Under the pieces are notes generated by a model. That model saw only the letters and a list, made by a program, of their open reading frames with translations. It was not told the DNA's origin and did no database searches. 49,813 nt of DNA, from contig JAAYYB010000317.1 in assembly GCA_012515615.1 (NCBI GenBank), forward strand, positions 1 to 49,813, read 5' to 3'. This document shows positions 1 through 8,711 of the stretch, piece by piece. The stretch comes from Fibrobacter sp. (GTDB lineage: Bacteria; Fibrobacterota; Chitinivibrionia; Chitinivibrionales; Chitinispirillaceae). Position 1 is the stretch's first letter. Each line of letters begins with the position of its first letter. The position numbers were made by a program, and so were the translations under genes.

Positions 1-1821
1 ATGAATAGTCAAAACAGAAATATCAGATGGAGTAACCCCCGGAATTCTCGATGCCTGGCCAAGAGTTTGTGGCCTGATTTTTTTGAGCTTCCCTTTTGTT
101 TCAGTAAGTAACCCACTGATTTGATCATAATCGATCTTATCAGGTATGATTGCCGATTCATATTTTTTCATTTTTTCTATTTCAGAAAGATGCTTTTCTA
201 TGAATCCCTGATATTTGATATCCGATTCTATAGATATTTTTTGGAATTCATCAACTACTGAATCAATATTTATAAATTGAAATATATCTCCTATGCTGAT
301 TTCCGGCCTTTTAAGAAGATCTGATGCATTTACCGGTTTACTGATCTTTTCATCGCTGCAATCATTCCATTCTTCCGGATAAATCTTATGAGACTGAAAC
401 TTCCCGATAATCTTTTTTTTCTTTTCCCATATTCTCCTTCTTCTTTCATAGACTTCTTTTTCAAGATATCCAGAATTGAAGGCTAATGGCATCAGTCGCT
501 CATCACAATTGTCTTGTCTTAAAATCAATCTGTATTCTGCCCTGGATGTAAACATCCTGTACGGTTCTTCTGTGCCTCTTGTCACCAGGTCATCTATCAA
601 TACGCCTGTATATGATGAGTCTCTACCAAGAATAATTTCCTGCTCGCAAAGGATTTTCTGACTTGCATTCATCCCTGCCATTAAACCCTGACAAGCAGCT
701 TCCTCATACCCTGAGGTCCCGTTAATCTGGCCGGCAAAGTACAGATTTTCTATAATTTTCGATTCAAGAGTCGGCTTTAATTGCAGAGGTTTGAAGTAAT
801 CGTACTCTATGCCATATCCCGGGCGAACGATTCTGGCTTTTTCAAAGCCATTCAAGCTATTAACCATCTGTATTTGAACATCGTAAGGCAGAGATGTTGC
901 CAAACCATTCAAGTACATCTCTTGATGTTCTAAACTCTCTGTCTCTAAAAATAATGTATGTCCATCCCTTTCTCCAAACCTTACCACTTTGTCTTCTATG
1001 GATGGGCAATATCTAGGACCGATACTTTGTATTTTTCCGGTATAAAGTGGCGAACGATCAAGATTGTCTAGAATAATCTTATGTGTTTCATGTGTTGTCC
1101 TCCCGATCCAGCAGACAGTTTTGTTTTCAAGCTTATGTTCTGTAGAAAAAGAAAATGGCCAGGGATCGGTATCCCCCTCCTGCTTTTCCAGTTCATTATA
1201 GTTGACTGTTCGCCCATCTATTCTGGGTGATGTACCGGTTTTAAGCCTACCGGTTTTAATTCCCAGTTCAACAATGCTTTCAGTAAGCCCGCATGCCGGA
1301 GGCTCCCCCATTCTCCCTGAAGGAAAAGAATTAAGGCCAATATGAGCCGTTCCATTCAGAAATGTCCCTGCTGCTATTACAACTGCTTTTGTACTTACCT
1401 TTTCCCCTGAATCAAGTAAAATACCAGATACTTTTCCCTCACTTGTAAGAAGTCTTTTCACTTCCCCTTGGAGGATAGAAAGATTGTCACATTGCTCTAG
1501 AAACTCTCTAGCAACTCTGCGATATTTTGTCTTATCGGCTTGGGCCCTGTTACCCCAAACGGCAGAGCCTTTACTGCGGTTAAGCATTTTAAAGTGAATT
1601 CCGGCCCTATCGATTATTTTCGCCATCAGCCCACCAAGAGCATCAATTTCCCTTGTGATGTTCCCTTTAGCAACCCCGCCAATAGAGGGGTTACAAGACA
1701 TCTGCCCTATAAGGTCCAAATGTCCTGTCACCATTAAAACAGACAATCCTCTTTTAGTTGCAATGTGAGAGGCTTCGATTCCCGCATGGCCCCCACCTAT
1801 CACTATTATGTCAAAACTCAT
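1..1821 (-). CDS. mnmG: tRNA uridine-5-carboxymethylaminomethyl modification enzyme MnmG (GidA), 3' end cut by window edge
   Basis: This FAD-binding subunit works with MnmE to modify the wobble uridine of certain tRNAs. It is absent from the ORF track because its stop lies outside the window. Reading back from the ATG at 1821 gives an N-terminus with the Rossmann FAD motif VIGGGHAGIEA and the family motif CNPSIGGVAKG. The frame stays open for 607 codons to base 1. The last visible residues (IRPQTLGQASRIPGVTPSDI) match the usual C-terminal end, so only a few residues are missing. It lies 47 bp downstream of mnmE on the same strand, with a parS site in the gap. rsmG/parA/parB often follow it in other genomes, but none is visible here. 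Confidence 0.95.
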   Translation of the reverse strand, partial: MSFDIIVIGGGHAGIEASHIATKRGLSVLMVTGHLDLIGQMSCNPSIGGVAKGNITREIDALGGLMAKIIDRAGIHFKMLNRSKGSAVWGNRAQADKTKYRRVAREFLEQCDNLSILQGEVKRLLTSEGKVSGILLDSGEKVSTKAVVIAAGTFLNGTAHIGLNSFPSGRMGEPPACGLTESIVELGIKTGRLKTGTSPRIDGRTVNYNELEKQEGDTDPWPFSFSTEHKLENKTVCWIGRTTHETHKIILDNLDRSPLYTGKIQSIGPRYCPSIEDKVVRFGERDGHTLFLETESLEHQEMYLNGLATSLPYDVQIQMVNSLNGFEKARIVRPGYGIEYDYFKPLQLKPTLESKIIENLYFAGQINGTSGYEEAACQGLMAGMNASQKILCEQEIILGRDSSYTGVLIDDLVTRGTEEPYRMFTSRAEYRLILRQDNCDERLMPLAFNSGYLEKEVYERRRRIWEKKKKIIGKFQSHKIYPEEWNDCSDEKISKPVNASDLLKRPEISIGDIFQFINIDSVVDEFQKISIESDIKYQGFIEKHLSEIEKMKKYESAIIPDKIDYDQISGLLTETKGKLKKIRPQTLGQASRIPGVTPSDISVLTIH

Positions 1822-1852
1822 ATTTTTTCTTCTGTCTTCAGCTCATGCTCTA

Positions 1853-1868
1853 TGTTTCACGTGAAACA
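1853..1868. promoter_or_regulatory. parS centromere site (ParB-binding)
   Basis: The 16-bp perfect palindrome TGTTTCACGTGAAACA is identical to the canonical bacterial parS consensus. It lies in the mnmE-mnmG gap, immediately after the mnmE stop codon (1869-1871) and about 5.5 kb from the putative oriC. ParB nucleates on such sites for chromosome segregation and SMC loading. The identification rests on exact sequence match and on position. parA/parB themselves are not in the window. Confidence 0.9.
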
Positions 1869-3233
1869 TTATTTTCCTATACAGAACCCTTCGAAGATTC
1901 TATTTAATACTTCTTCATTATCCTTTTTACCAATTATTTCTTCAATATATTCCAACGATTTGTTCAGGTAATGCGCGGCTATTTCTGCCCTTCCCCAGTT
2001 CTCAATAGATTCTATTAAGACATCTAATATGTCTCTTGCAATACTTTCCTGCCTTACACTGCTTATTATATCAGGAAATTCTATTGTGTTTTTAATTCTG
2101 TTAATCCTTGAGTTTATTTCTTCTGTAATATTCTGAATGTCCTTGTCCCTCGTAAGGCTGGTTTTGTATACAGGTATTCCTTCTGTATTAAACAGGTTTT
2201 CTTTATTCTCATTTTTGTTTAGATCTGTTTTATTTATAAGGAAGATCGAATTTTTATCAGACAGATCCTTTATACTTTTTATCTCTTCTGTGCTTAATTC
2301 CTCGTCCGCTGATGTCACCCATATTGTAATATTCGCCCTTCCAATTTCTTGCAAGCTTCTGTCGATACCGGCCCTTTCCACCTCATTATCAGTTTCTCTT
2401 ATCCCGGCAGTGTCTATCAGGATAATCTCATTTCCTTCAAGATACCACTTTTCTGAAATCCAGTCTCTGGTTGTTCCCGGTTCTTTATGTGTTAATGCCC
2501 TCTGGTATCCAATCATTTGGTTGAAAAGTGTAGATTTACCGGCATTTGCAGGGCCCGCTATAACTATCCTGAATCCTCCCTCTATTTCCTTTATTTTTCC
2601 TCTTTTCTTCAGGTCATCTTTAATTATTGCGATCAGATCTAAAATCTTTGTTTTCCCTGTTTTTTCCGTAATGACATCGTGATCTTCTTCAAACTCAATT
2701 TCTGTTTCTATCTGTATCAAAACCTTTATTATCTCTTCTTTCCAATTTTCAAGCCTTCGCCGCTGTTCGCCATCAAGTGCTGAAATCGCTATCCTGTTTT
2801 CAATCTCATTTTTACACTCTATTACACTTTTGACAGCTTCTGCTTTTGTCAGATCCATTTTTCCATTCAGAAAGGCTCTTCTGGTAAATTCCCCTTTTTG
2901 TGCACCATCAATTCCTGAAGCGTTGAGCTCTCTTATTATAGATCGTACAATATAAGGTCCTCCATGGCAGAAGATTTCCACCATGTTTTCTCCAGTATAG
3001 GAATATGGTTCTCTGTATTTTATTACAGTGACCTCGTCGATCACTTGTTCCGTACCAGATTTTTTAAATTTGTGTAGAAATATTTTTCCAGTTTCTGCTT
3101 TGAGAAACTTCTCCGGTGAGAAAAGGCAGTGAGAGATATTTTCAAATGCCATTTTTCCGCTAATGCGGATAATGGCTAATGCACCGGTTCCAGTCGGAGT
3201 AGCGACTGCTGCAATTGTTCTGGATAAATCCAT
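1869..3233 (-). CDS. mnmE: tRNA modification GTPase MnmE (TrmE)
   Basis: GTPase partner of MnmG in wobble-uridine modification. The 454-aa length is normal. The N-terminal tetrahydrofolate-binding domain starts at MDLSRTIAAVATP. The G domain has the P-loop GPANAGKST (about residues 227-235), DTAG (G3) and NKTD (G4). The protein ends with the diagnostic C-terminal FCIGK, which carries the conserved catalytic-site Cys. It lies 7 bp downstream of yidC and is probably co-transcribed with it. Confidence 0.97.
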   Translation of the reverse strand: MDLSRTIAAVATPTGTGALAIIRISGKMAFENISHCLFSPEKFLKAETGKIFLHKFKKSGTEQVIDEVTVIKYREPYSYTGENMVEIFCHGGPYIVRSIIRELNASGIDGAQKGEFTRRAFLNGKMDLTKAEAVKSVIECKNEIENRIAISALDGEQRRRLENWKEEIIKVLIQIETEIEFEEDHDVITEKTGKTKILDLIAIIKDDLKKRGKIKEIEGGFRIVIAGPANAGKSTLFNQMIGYQRALTHKEPGTTRDWISEKWYLEGNEIILIDTAGIRETDNEVERAGIDRSLQEIGRANITIWVTSADEELSTEEIKSIKDLSDKNSIFLINKTDLNKNENKENLFNTEGIPVYKTSLTRDKDIQNITEEINSRINRIKNTIEFPDIISSVRQESIARDILDVLIESIENWGRAEIAAHYLNKSLEYIEEIIGKKDNEEVLNRIFEGFCIGK

Positions 3234-3240
3234 CTGTTCC

Positions 3241-4998
3241 TCATTTTTTCTTTGCAGTCGCTTCCGCTACGTTCTTCTTACTAAATTTTTCTGTATAATA
3301 TTGCTGCAGTATCGCAAGTGCACTTGATGCCGTCCAGTATAGTACAAGTCCGGAAGGGAAATTATTAAACAGCACCAGCATAAAAACAGGCATGAAATAA
3401 ATCATAGCCTTCTGGTTTGGATCTTTTATTGTCATTTTGTTCTGAAAATAAGTCAGAACAGCCATAATTATTGGCAGCAATGCAATACTGCTTCCGTATA
3501 GAGGGATTCCTCCAGGAATTATACTTTCTAAGGAAACAAGCGATTCCGGTTTAGAAAGATCATTTACCCATGGAATAAGCCATGTACCGGCTCCTCTTAG
3601 TTCTATTGCTTTTCTCAGTACGACAAAAAGTGCAATAAATATGGGCATTTGAAGAAACATCGGGAGGCACCCGGGATTTAACGGATTCACTCCTTCCTGG
3701 CGATAAACAGCCATGATCTCTTCATTCATTTTTTGGGGATTGCTTTTGTATTTTTTCCTTATTGCATCTACCTTTGGCTGAATATCTTTCATTCTGGACA
3801 TCGATTTTGTGCTGCTCTGAGTCATTGGAAATGTAACAATTCTTGACAGAATAGTAATAAGCAGAATTGCCACACCAAAATCTTTAACCAGCTTATAAAG
3901 AACAATAAGCAACCATAGAACAAATTCGGCCAACCATGGAAACCACTGATTGGCCCATAAAAATTTCCAACCCTGAAACAGTACTTTTTCAAACTTTAAA
4001 TTATAGCTCTTGAGTATCTGAAGTTGGTTTGGCCCGGTATAAAACCAGTACCCTTGAGTGTTTGCGTCTGCAGTGCTTGTGTAGCCGATTGAGTAATTCA
4101 TCAGCTTCTGCTTTTTTACTAATTCTCCGCTTTCAAATCCCTTGACTGAAATATCCGCATCTCTTATTGTATCTGCCACTATACTAATGAAAAAGTATTT
4201 TGATGTTATTCCAACCCATTTATAATTTCCCGTTGTTTCTTCATTTCCGGGCTTTTTCATTGTTATGTTTTCAACACTGGATCCATCAAAATAATGTACA
4301 ATTCTAGGCTCTGGCTGTGCATCACCAGTTTCACTTTCATTTATTCCACTTAACCACCCTACTGTTATTCTTTCCCCGCTTATTGCGGTTCCACCAACTC
4401 TAAAACCTATCTGATATTTATCACTATCAAATGTAAATTCTTTCTTTACTACATCTCCATTTTTCTCTGTATGGTTAAAGAGTAAGGTCTTTTTCTGCCC
4501 TTTTCCTACCTCTATTTTCCCATCTTTATTACCTTGAAACTGAAATAATTTATTGTTGTAGGATATACCGGCAATACTCAACTGCGCTCCCCCACTACTT
4601 CCTTCAACAACCAAATCAACCATTTTTCCTTTTTGCTTGCCTGTTGAATAGTTATAACCCTTCATTTTCAAAGAGACAATTCTTGCACCTTCTTCTGTAA
4701 TTCCTGCAATAATTTTTTCATTTTCTATCCAAACTGTGTCTGCTTCAATATTTTGTGGTTGTTGAGCCGGAAGAGAATCGACTTCGGTAATAAGAGGAGG
4801 TTTTACCGATGTATCTGCCGTTATAGTATCTGTTTCTGTATTCAGCTTTTTAGCAGGTGTTTGTGTAGTTTTAGTTTGTTGAGCCGGATAAGGTTTTCTT
4901 AGAATAGTTTCATAATAGAACCTATTCCACTGAGAACTATTGAAAAAGGCGACTGTAATAAGTACAAGTATGAATGCCAGTAAGGTATTCTTATTCAA
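3241..4998 (-). CDS. yidC: Membrane protein insertase YidC
   Basis: Inserts and folds inner-membrane proteins, alone or with SecYEG. The 585-aa length and layout fit the diderm form: an N-terminal TM anchor (LLAFILVLITVAFF), then a Pro/Thr-rich linker and a large periplasmic beta-rich domain (about residues 85-345). The conserved insertase core with five TM segments follows (for example FGVAILLITILSRIVTFPMT). The conserved hydrophilic-groove arginine region and the Lys-rich C-terminal tail are present. The start overlaps the yidD stop by 4 nt, so the pair is translationally coupled. Confidence 0.97.
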   Translation of the reverse strand: MNKNTLLAFILVLITVAFFNSSQWNRFYYETILRKPYPAQQTKTTQTPAKKLNTETDTITADTSVKPPLITEVDSLPAQQPQNIEADTVWIENEKIIAGITEEGARIVSLKMKGYNYSTGKQKGKMVDLVVEGSSGGAQLSIAGISYNNKLFQFQGNKDGKIEVGKGQKKTLLFNHTEKNGDVVKKEFTFDSDKYQIGFRVGGTAISGERITVGWLSGINESETGDAQPEPRIVHYFDGSSVENITMKKPGNEETTGNYKWVGITSKYFFISIVADTIRDADISVKGFESGELVKKQKLMNYSIGYTSTADANTQGYWFYTGPNQLQILKSYNLKFEKVLFQGWKFLWANQWFPWLAEFVLWLLIVLYKLVKDFGVAILLITILSRIVTFPMTQSSTKSMSRMKDIQPKVDAIRKKYKSNPQKMNEEIMAVYRQEGVNPLNPGCLPMFLQMPIFIALFVVLRKAIELRGAGTWLIPWVNDLSKPESLVSLESIIPGGIPLYGSSIALLPIIMAVLTYFQNKMTIKDPNQKAMIYFMPVFMLVLFNNFPSGLVLYWTASSALAILQQYYTEKFSKKNVAEATAKKK

Positions 4999-5237
4999 TT
5001 ACTTTTCTCCTCTATTGGATCGTAACCGCCCTTGCTGAGGGGATTACAGCGTAATAATCTCCAGATAATAAGTACTGAAGCTTTTAATATGTTATGGTTA
5101 TATATTGCTTTTTGTGCATAATGAGAGCATGTAGGTGTATATCTACATGAACCCTCAGGTATACATAGTATGGTTTTAAGTACTCTAATTCCTGTCTTTA
5201 AAGTTTCTATTTCTATTTTTCTGATGAAATTTGCCAT
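4995..5237 (-). CDS. yidD: Membrane protein insertion efficiency factor YidD
   Basis: Small (80 aa) membrane-associated factor that assists YidC-dependent insertion. The family signature is complete: CRYTPTCSHYA near residue 31, then RCNPLSKGGYDP near the end. Its start lies inside the 3' end of rnpA (25-bp overlap) and its stop overlaps the yidC start. This is the usual compact rpmH-rnpA-yidD-yidC arrangement. Confidence 0.95.
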   Translation of the reverse strand: MANFIRKIEIETLKTGIRVLKTILCIPEGSCRYTPTCSHYAQKAIYNHNILKASVLIIWRLLRCNPLSKGGYDPIEEKSN

Positions 5238-5578
5238 AATTCAAAACAATTTTCTATTTCTTTATTTTCATTAATTTTTATTCCAGGTCGGGGCTGGATG
5301 AGGACATCATAAAAAGGCGGGTTTTTCCTGATCTTTTTTCTAAATATTTCTCTAAAAACTCTTTTTATTTTATTTCTCTTTACTGCATTTCCTACCTTTT
5401 TAGATAAAATTACGGCAACTCTATCATTTTTTTCATTGCTGATTTTATAATAGATTCTATACCCGGAACATTCCCATTTTTGTCCATTGAGAATTATCCG
5501 GGTAATTTCACTCTTCTTTTTGATTCTTTCTTTTTTTGAAAAAAGAGTTCTTGAAAGGTCACCTCTTCTGTCTAACAT
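5213..5578 (-). CDS. rnpA: Ribonuclease P protein component
   Basis: Protein cofactor of the RNase P ribozyme, which matures tRNA 5' ends. The 121-aa length is usual, and the protein is strongly basic. The family signature RNKIKRVFREIFR lies at about residues 68-80, preceded by the conserved strand VAVILSKKVGNAVKR. It lies 14 bp downstream of rpmH and overlaps yidD by 25 bp. No clear Shine-Dalgarno sequence precedes its ATG, so translation may be coupled to rpmH. Confidence 0.93.
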   Translation of the reverse strand: MLDRRGDLSRTLFSKKERIKKKSEITRIILNGQKWECSGYRIYYKISNEKNDRVAVILSKKVGNAVKRNKIKRVFREIFRKKIRKNPPFYDVLIQPRPGIKINENKEIENCFELWQISSEK

Positions 5579-5592
5579 AGAGGTGCTTATTT

Positions 5593-5739
5593 TCAGAGGG
5601 AATCAGATACTGTCAGTCTTTTTCTTCCTTTACTTCTTCTGCTGCTAAGCACTTTTCTTCCGTTTGCAGTTTCCATTCTGGATCTGAAGCCGTGCTTGTT
5701 AGCTCTTTTTCTTTTTGACGGCTGGAATGTCCTCTTCAT
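5593..5739 (-). CDS. rpmH: 50S ribosomal protein L34
   Basis: Too short for the ORF track. The ATG at 5739 is preceded by a good Shine-Dalgarno sequence (AAAGGAGAAC on the minus strand). Translation gives 48 aa beginning [18 protein letters not shown] and continuing [17 protein letters not shown], the unmistakable L34 pattern. The C-terminus (about 4 residues after the basic stretch) is slightly longer than in many L34 proteins. This is the first gene of the leftward rpmH-rnpA-yidD-yidC-mnmE-mnmG run. A TTGACA-like -35 (5792-5797, minus) lies upstream with only a weak -10. Confidence 0.95.
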   Translation of the reverse strand: MKRTFQPSKRKRANKHGFRSRMETANGRKVLSSRRSKGRKRLTVSDSL

Positions 5740-5797
5740 GTTGTTCTCCTTTTTGAATAATCTTTTAAAAATGCTTTTCGTCCCCTGATTTTGTCAA

Positions 5798-5814
5798 ATC
5801 TTTTTCAAAAAGAT
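5798..5814. repeat. AT-rich perfect palindrome in the rpmH/dnaA divergent spacer
   Basis: ATCTTTTTCAAAAAGAT is a perfect 8-bp inverted repeat around a single C. It sits in the 126-bp spacer between the divergent rpmH and dnaA genes, next to the TTGACA-like element of the rpmH side. It could be an operator for shared control or a fortuitous AT-rich hairpin. No known regulator consensus was recognised. Confidence 0.35.
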
Positions 5815-5865
5815 CCTTAATAAATTGTTCTTCCATTTTTAGCCACATTTATTAATTTTAGTACC

Positions 5866-7206
5866 ATGCATACTACATTATGGCAAAATGTACTCTCAGT
5901 GATATCCCGTTCTATAGATACAAATAGATTTGAGACCTGGTTTCGTCCATTGACATTGATTCATGGTGATGATCCTGTTTCTATTTCTATTTCTGCTCCC
6001 AATCAGTATATAGCTGATTTTCTGGAACAGCATTATAAACACCTGATAATCTCCACAGCAAAACAATTTTCTCCTGAAATAGAAAATTTATCAATCACAA
6101 TTACAAATAAATCTTCTATTGAAAATGAACCTGTAGTAGTCACGTCCCATGATAATATTGTTCCTAAATATGAAGCATCATCTTTTCCGCAACTGAACAA
6201 AAGGTTCACTCTTGATAAGTTCGTTGTTGGACCAAATAATCAGTTTGCAAGGAGTGCAGCTCTTGCTGTTTCTGATTCTCCAGGGAAAACAAAATTTAAT
6301 CCTCTTCTTATATACGGTGGTGTTGGTTTAGGTAAAACTCATCTTCTGCAGTCTATTGGAAACTATGTTCTTAATAATTCCCCCAAATACATTGTTTCTT
6401 ACATTACTTCTGAAGAATTTTACCTCAACTTCATTGATGCTATAAAAAACAATAGTACTAAGAAATTCACTGCAAAATTTCGTTCTTCAGATCTACTCCT
6501 TATGGATGATGTGCAGTTTTTTGCAGGAAAAGAAAGCACACAGGAAGAGTTTTTCTACATTTTTAATACTCTCTATCAAAATGGAAAACAGATTGTTTTA
6601 ACTTCAGATTTGCCCCCCAGCTCATTAATGGGTCTTCAGGATAGATTAATTTCACGTTTTCAATGGGGTCTTAGCGTAGATATTCAGCCTCCTGATCTTG
6701 AAACCCGTGTAGCCATTTTAAAGAAAAAAGCTGAAGAAGACAATCTAAGTATCAGCCAGGATATACTCTATTATATTGCTGAAAATGTTTCTTCTAATAT
6801 AAGAGAGCTTGAAGGTGTAGTTATACACCTCCTTGCATATGCCTCTATCACAAAATCTGATGTTACAATCGATCTTGTAAGAAGTGTTCTTAAGGAAAAT
6901 TCAAAGCCTCAAAAAACAAAGTTATCTATAGATAAGGTTATAGATAAAGTAGCTGATTACTACAAAGTACCGGTAAATAATATTCGGGAAAAAAATAGAA
7001 GAAAAGAAGTTGCACATTGCAGGCAGGTCGCAATGTATATATCTAAAATAATGACTAATAACTCTTTAAAAACTATTGGTTTAAATTTTGGGGGAAGGGA
7101 TCACAGCACTGTGATCCATGCTGTCCAGCAGATTGAGTCATTAAAAGATAAAGATACTTCTATTGCAAAAGATATTGATTACATTATATCATCTCTAAAT
7201 AATTGA
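5866..7206 (+). CDS. dnaA: Chromosomal replication initiator DnaA
   Basis: AAA+ initiator that binds DnaA boxes and unwinds oriC. The 446-aa length is normal. Domain I is at the N-terminus (FETWFRPL), with a short linker domain II. The AAA+ domain has Walker A GGVGLGKT at 151-158 and Walker B LLLMDDVQFF. The C-terminal helix-turn-helix holds the DnaA signature (GGRDHSTVIHA). No Shine-Dalgarno sequence is visible ahead of the ATG (AATTTTAGTACC), which is unlike rpmH across the spacer. The gene is divergent from rpmH and followed by the putative origin. Confidence 0.98.
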   Translation: MHTTLWQNVLSVISRSIDTNRFETWFRPLTLIHGDDPVSISISAPNQYIADFLEQHYKHLIISTAKQFSPEIENLSITITNKSSIENEPVVVTSHDNIVPKYEASSFPQLNKRFTLDKFVVGPNNQFARSAALAVSDSPGKTKFNPLLIYGGVGLGKTHLLQSIGNYVLNNSPKYIVSYITSEEFYLNFIDAIKNNSTKKFTAKFRSSDLLLMDDVQFFAGKESTQEEFFYIFNTLYQNGKQIVLTSDLPPSSLMGLQDRLISRFQWGLSVDIQPPDLETRVAILKKKAEEDNLSISQDILYYIAENVSSNIRELEGVVIHLLAYASITKSDVTIDLVRSVLKENSKPQKTKLSIDKVIDKVADYYKVPVNNIREKNRRKEVAHCRQVAMYISKIMTNNSLKTIGLNFGGRDHSTVIHAVQQIESLKDKDTSIAKDIDYIISSLNN

Positions 7207-7437
7207 TATTTATCATGTTTTTATTTTGTGGATAATGTGTATTAATTAGTTTATCAACTCAATATAACGATTATTTATTAAAATTATAGTGTTTTATCAA
7301 CATTGAAATTTAAGTAATATCAATAGGTTATATAGTTTCTAATAGTTATCAACAACTCTATATTCTATTACTATTATTTATTATTAATAATTGTTAGTAA
7401 CTAAATATGTGATGATAAAAAATTTTCGGGAGTCTTT
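7207..7437. other. Putative oriC: DnaA boxes, DnaA-trio-like tract, AT-rich unwinding region
   Basis: This 231-bp dnaA-dnaN spacer is very AT-rich. It holds one perfect DnaA box, TTATCCACA, at 7227-7235 (minus). Two TTATCAACA boxes follow at 7294-7302 and 7346-7354 (plus), with a weaker TTATCAACT at 7251-7259. Ten bases after the last box, CTATTACTATTA (7365-7376) reads 3'-GAT AAT GAT AAT-5' on the other strand. That matches the DnaA-trio layout described in Bacillus subtilis. A nearly pure A/T stretch follows. The assignment as origin is inferred from these motifs and the gene context. Confidence 0.8.
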
Positions 7438-8577
7438 ATGTCCATCTCTATTCAAAAAAAAGATCTTAATGATTTGCTGCAGAAAGCTTTTCCTATCATA
7501 CCCGCAAAGAGCTCTCTTCAGATTCTTTCGAATTTTAAATTAACATATACCGGATTTCATCTTGAAATTTCAGCAACAGATCTTGATCACTCTCTTAAAG
7601 TAGCAGGTACCGCAACAGGAGATGGTCCTTTTGATGTAACCGTAAACGCCAGGAAGGCATTTGAGATTGTAAGGGAACTTCCTGATGGCAATATTATTCT
7701 TGATGTGGATGAAAATGTTCTTTCAATTAATTGTGAGAGCGGATTTTCATGTAAAATTGCAGGCGCTGACTCAAGGGATTTTCCCGGATTTCCAGAAGTC
7801 TCTACATCTAATGAATTTGAGATAAGCACACAATCTTTAAAGGAAATGATTGTAAAGAGCAGTTTTGCAGTGGCAAAAGATGAATCAAGGGCATGTCTTT
7901 GCGGAATACTGTGGGAAATTAATTCTCATAAAACAGGAATGGTGGCAACTGACGGTCATAGACTGGGAAGTACATTTGTAAATATTCCTTTACAAATTCA
8001 GGACACAATCAAGGGAATTGTTTCTCCAAAGAGTCTGATCAATCTAATAAAGATAGCAGATGGAAAGACACCCGATGAAAAAGTAAAGGTAAATATAGGG
8101 GAAAAATACGTCACCTTTTCTACACCTGGAATGGTGATGTGTTCAAAACTGATTGACGGTCCCTACCCTGATTACACAAAAGTAATACCAAGAGTAAACC
8201 CCAAAACAGCAATAATTGAAAGAGTAATGCTTCAGAATGCGGTCAGGCGGGTTTCTGTACTGTCAAACCAGAAAACCCATCTTGTGAAATTTACATTTTC
8301 AAAAGAAAATCTTGAGATTGTTGTTCTTAATAAAGATATTGGCGGTGAGGCCAGAGAAGTAGTTCCTGTAGAGTACAATGAGGACACACATGCAATCGGG
8401 TTTAACGGCCAATATATGTCAGAAATTCTTGATATTATAAAAGCGCCAAAAATTAGAATGGAAATGAACACTCAGATTAGTGCCTGCCTTATCTTTCCTG
8501 TGGATGAGAAAGAGGAAAATATTTCAAGTGAAGATCTCTTTTTGATAATGCCGCTCAGAATAATGGATGAAGGCTGA
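7438..8577 (+). CDS. dnaN: DNA polymerase III beta subunit (sliding clamp)
   Basis: Ring-shaped processivity clamp for the replicative polymerase. The 379-aa length and three-domain beta-clamp layout are normal. Typical segments are ARKAFEIVRELPDG, GILWEI...MVATDGHRL (domain 2) and FNGQYMSEIL in domain 3. The usual C-terminal (L)(M)P(L/M)R strand is present as IMPLRI. A GGGAG Shine-Dalgarno sequence lies about 5 nt before the ATG. It follows oriC directly. Confidence 0.97.
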   Translation: MSISIQKKDLNDLLQKAFPIIPAKSSLQILSNFKLTYTGFHLEISATDLDHSLKVAGTATGDGPFDVTVNARKAFEIVRELPDGNIILDVDENVLSINCESGFSCKIAGADSRDFPGFPEVSTSNEFEISTQSLKEMIVKSSFAVAKDESRACLCGILWEINSHKTGMVATDGHRLGSTFVNIPLQIQDTIKGIVSPKSLINLIKIADGKTPDEKVKVNIGEKYVTFSTPGMVMCSKLIDGPYPDYTKVIPRVNPKTAIIERVMLQNAVRRVSVLSNQKTHLVKFTFSKENLEIVVLNKDIGGEAREVVPVEYNEDTHAIGFNGQYMSEILDIIKAPKIRMEMNTQISACLIFPVDEKEENISSEDLFLIMPLRIMDEG

Positions 8578-8596
8578 GAAATGTTGCCAGTTTTAT

Positions 8597-8628
8597 CCGT
8601 TCTCTGTATAATCTTTAACAGAGAATGG
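8597..8628. repeat. Hairpin after dnaN
   Basis: CCGTTCTCTGT and ACAGAGAATGG form an 11-bp stem with one mismatch around a 10-nt AT loop. It starts about 20 bp after the dnaN stop. No T-run follows, so it is not a standard intrinsic terminator. It may attenuate or process the dnaN transcript before the next gene. Confidence 0.5.
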
Positions 8629-8711
8629 GTAATGATCAGTTTATTAAAGCTGATTAATGAGCAGTAATATTTACCCGTTGATTCGAACCTAACGGATCAG
8701 GGATGGATTGC

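Noticed and set aside
2137-2682. 181-aa plus-strand ORF
   Set aside because: Antisense to the G domain of mnmE, which has clear motifs; low-complexity Ser/Phe/Leu translation.
5213-5237. 25-bp rnpA/yidD overlap as an anomaly
   Set aside because: Overlap of these two genes is common across bacteria.
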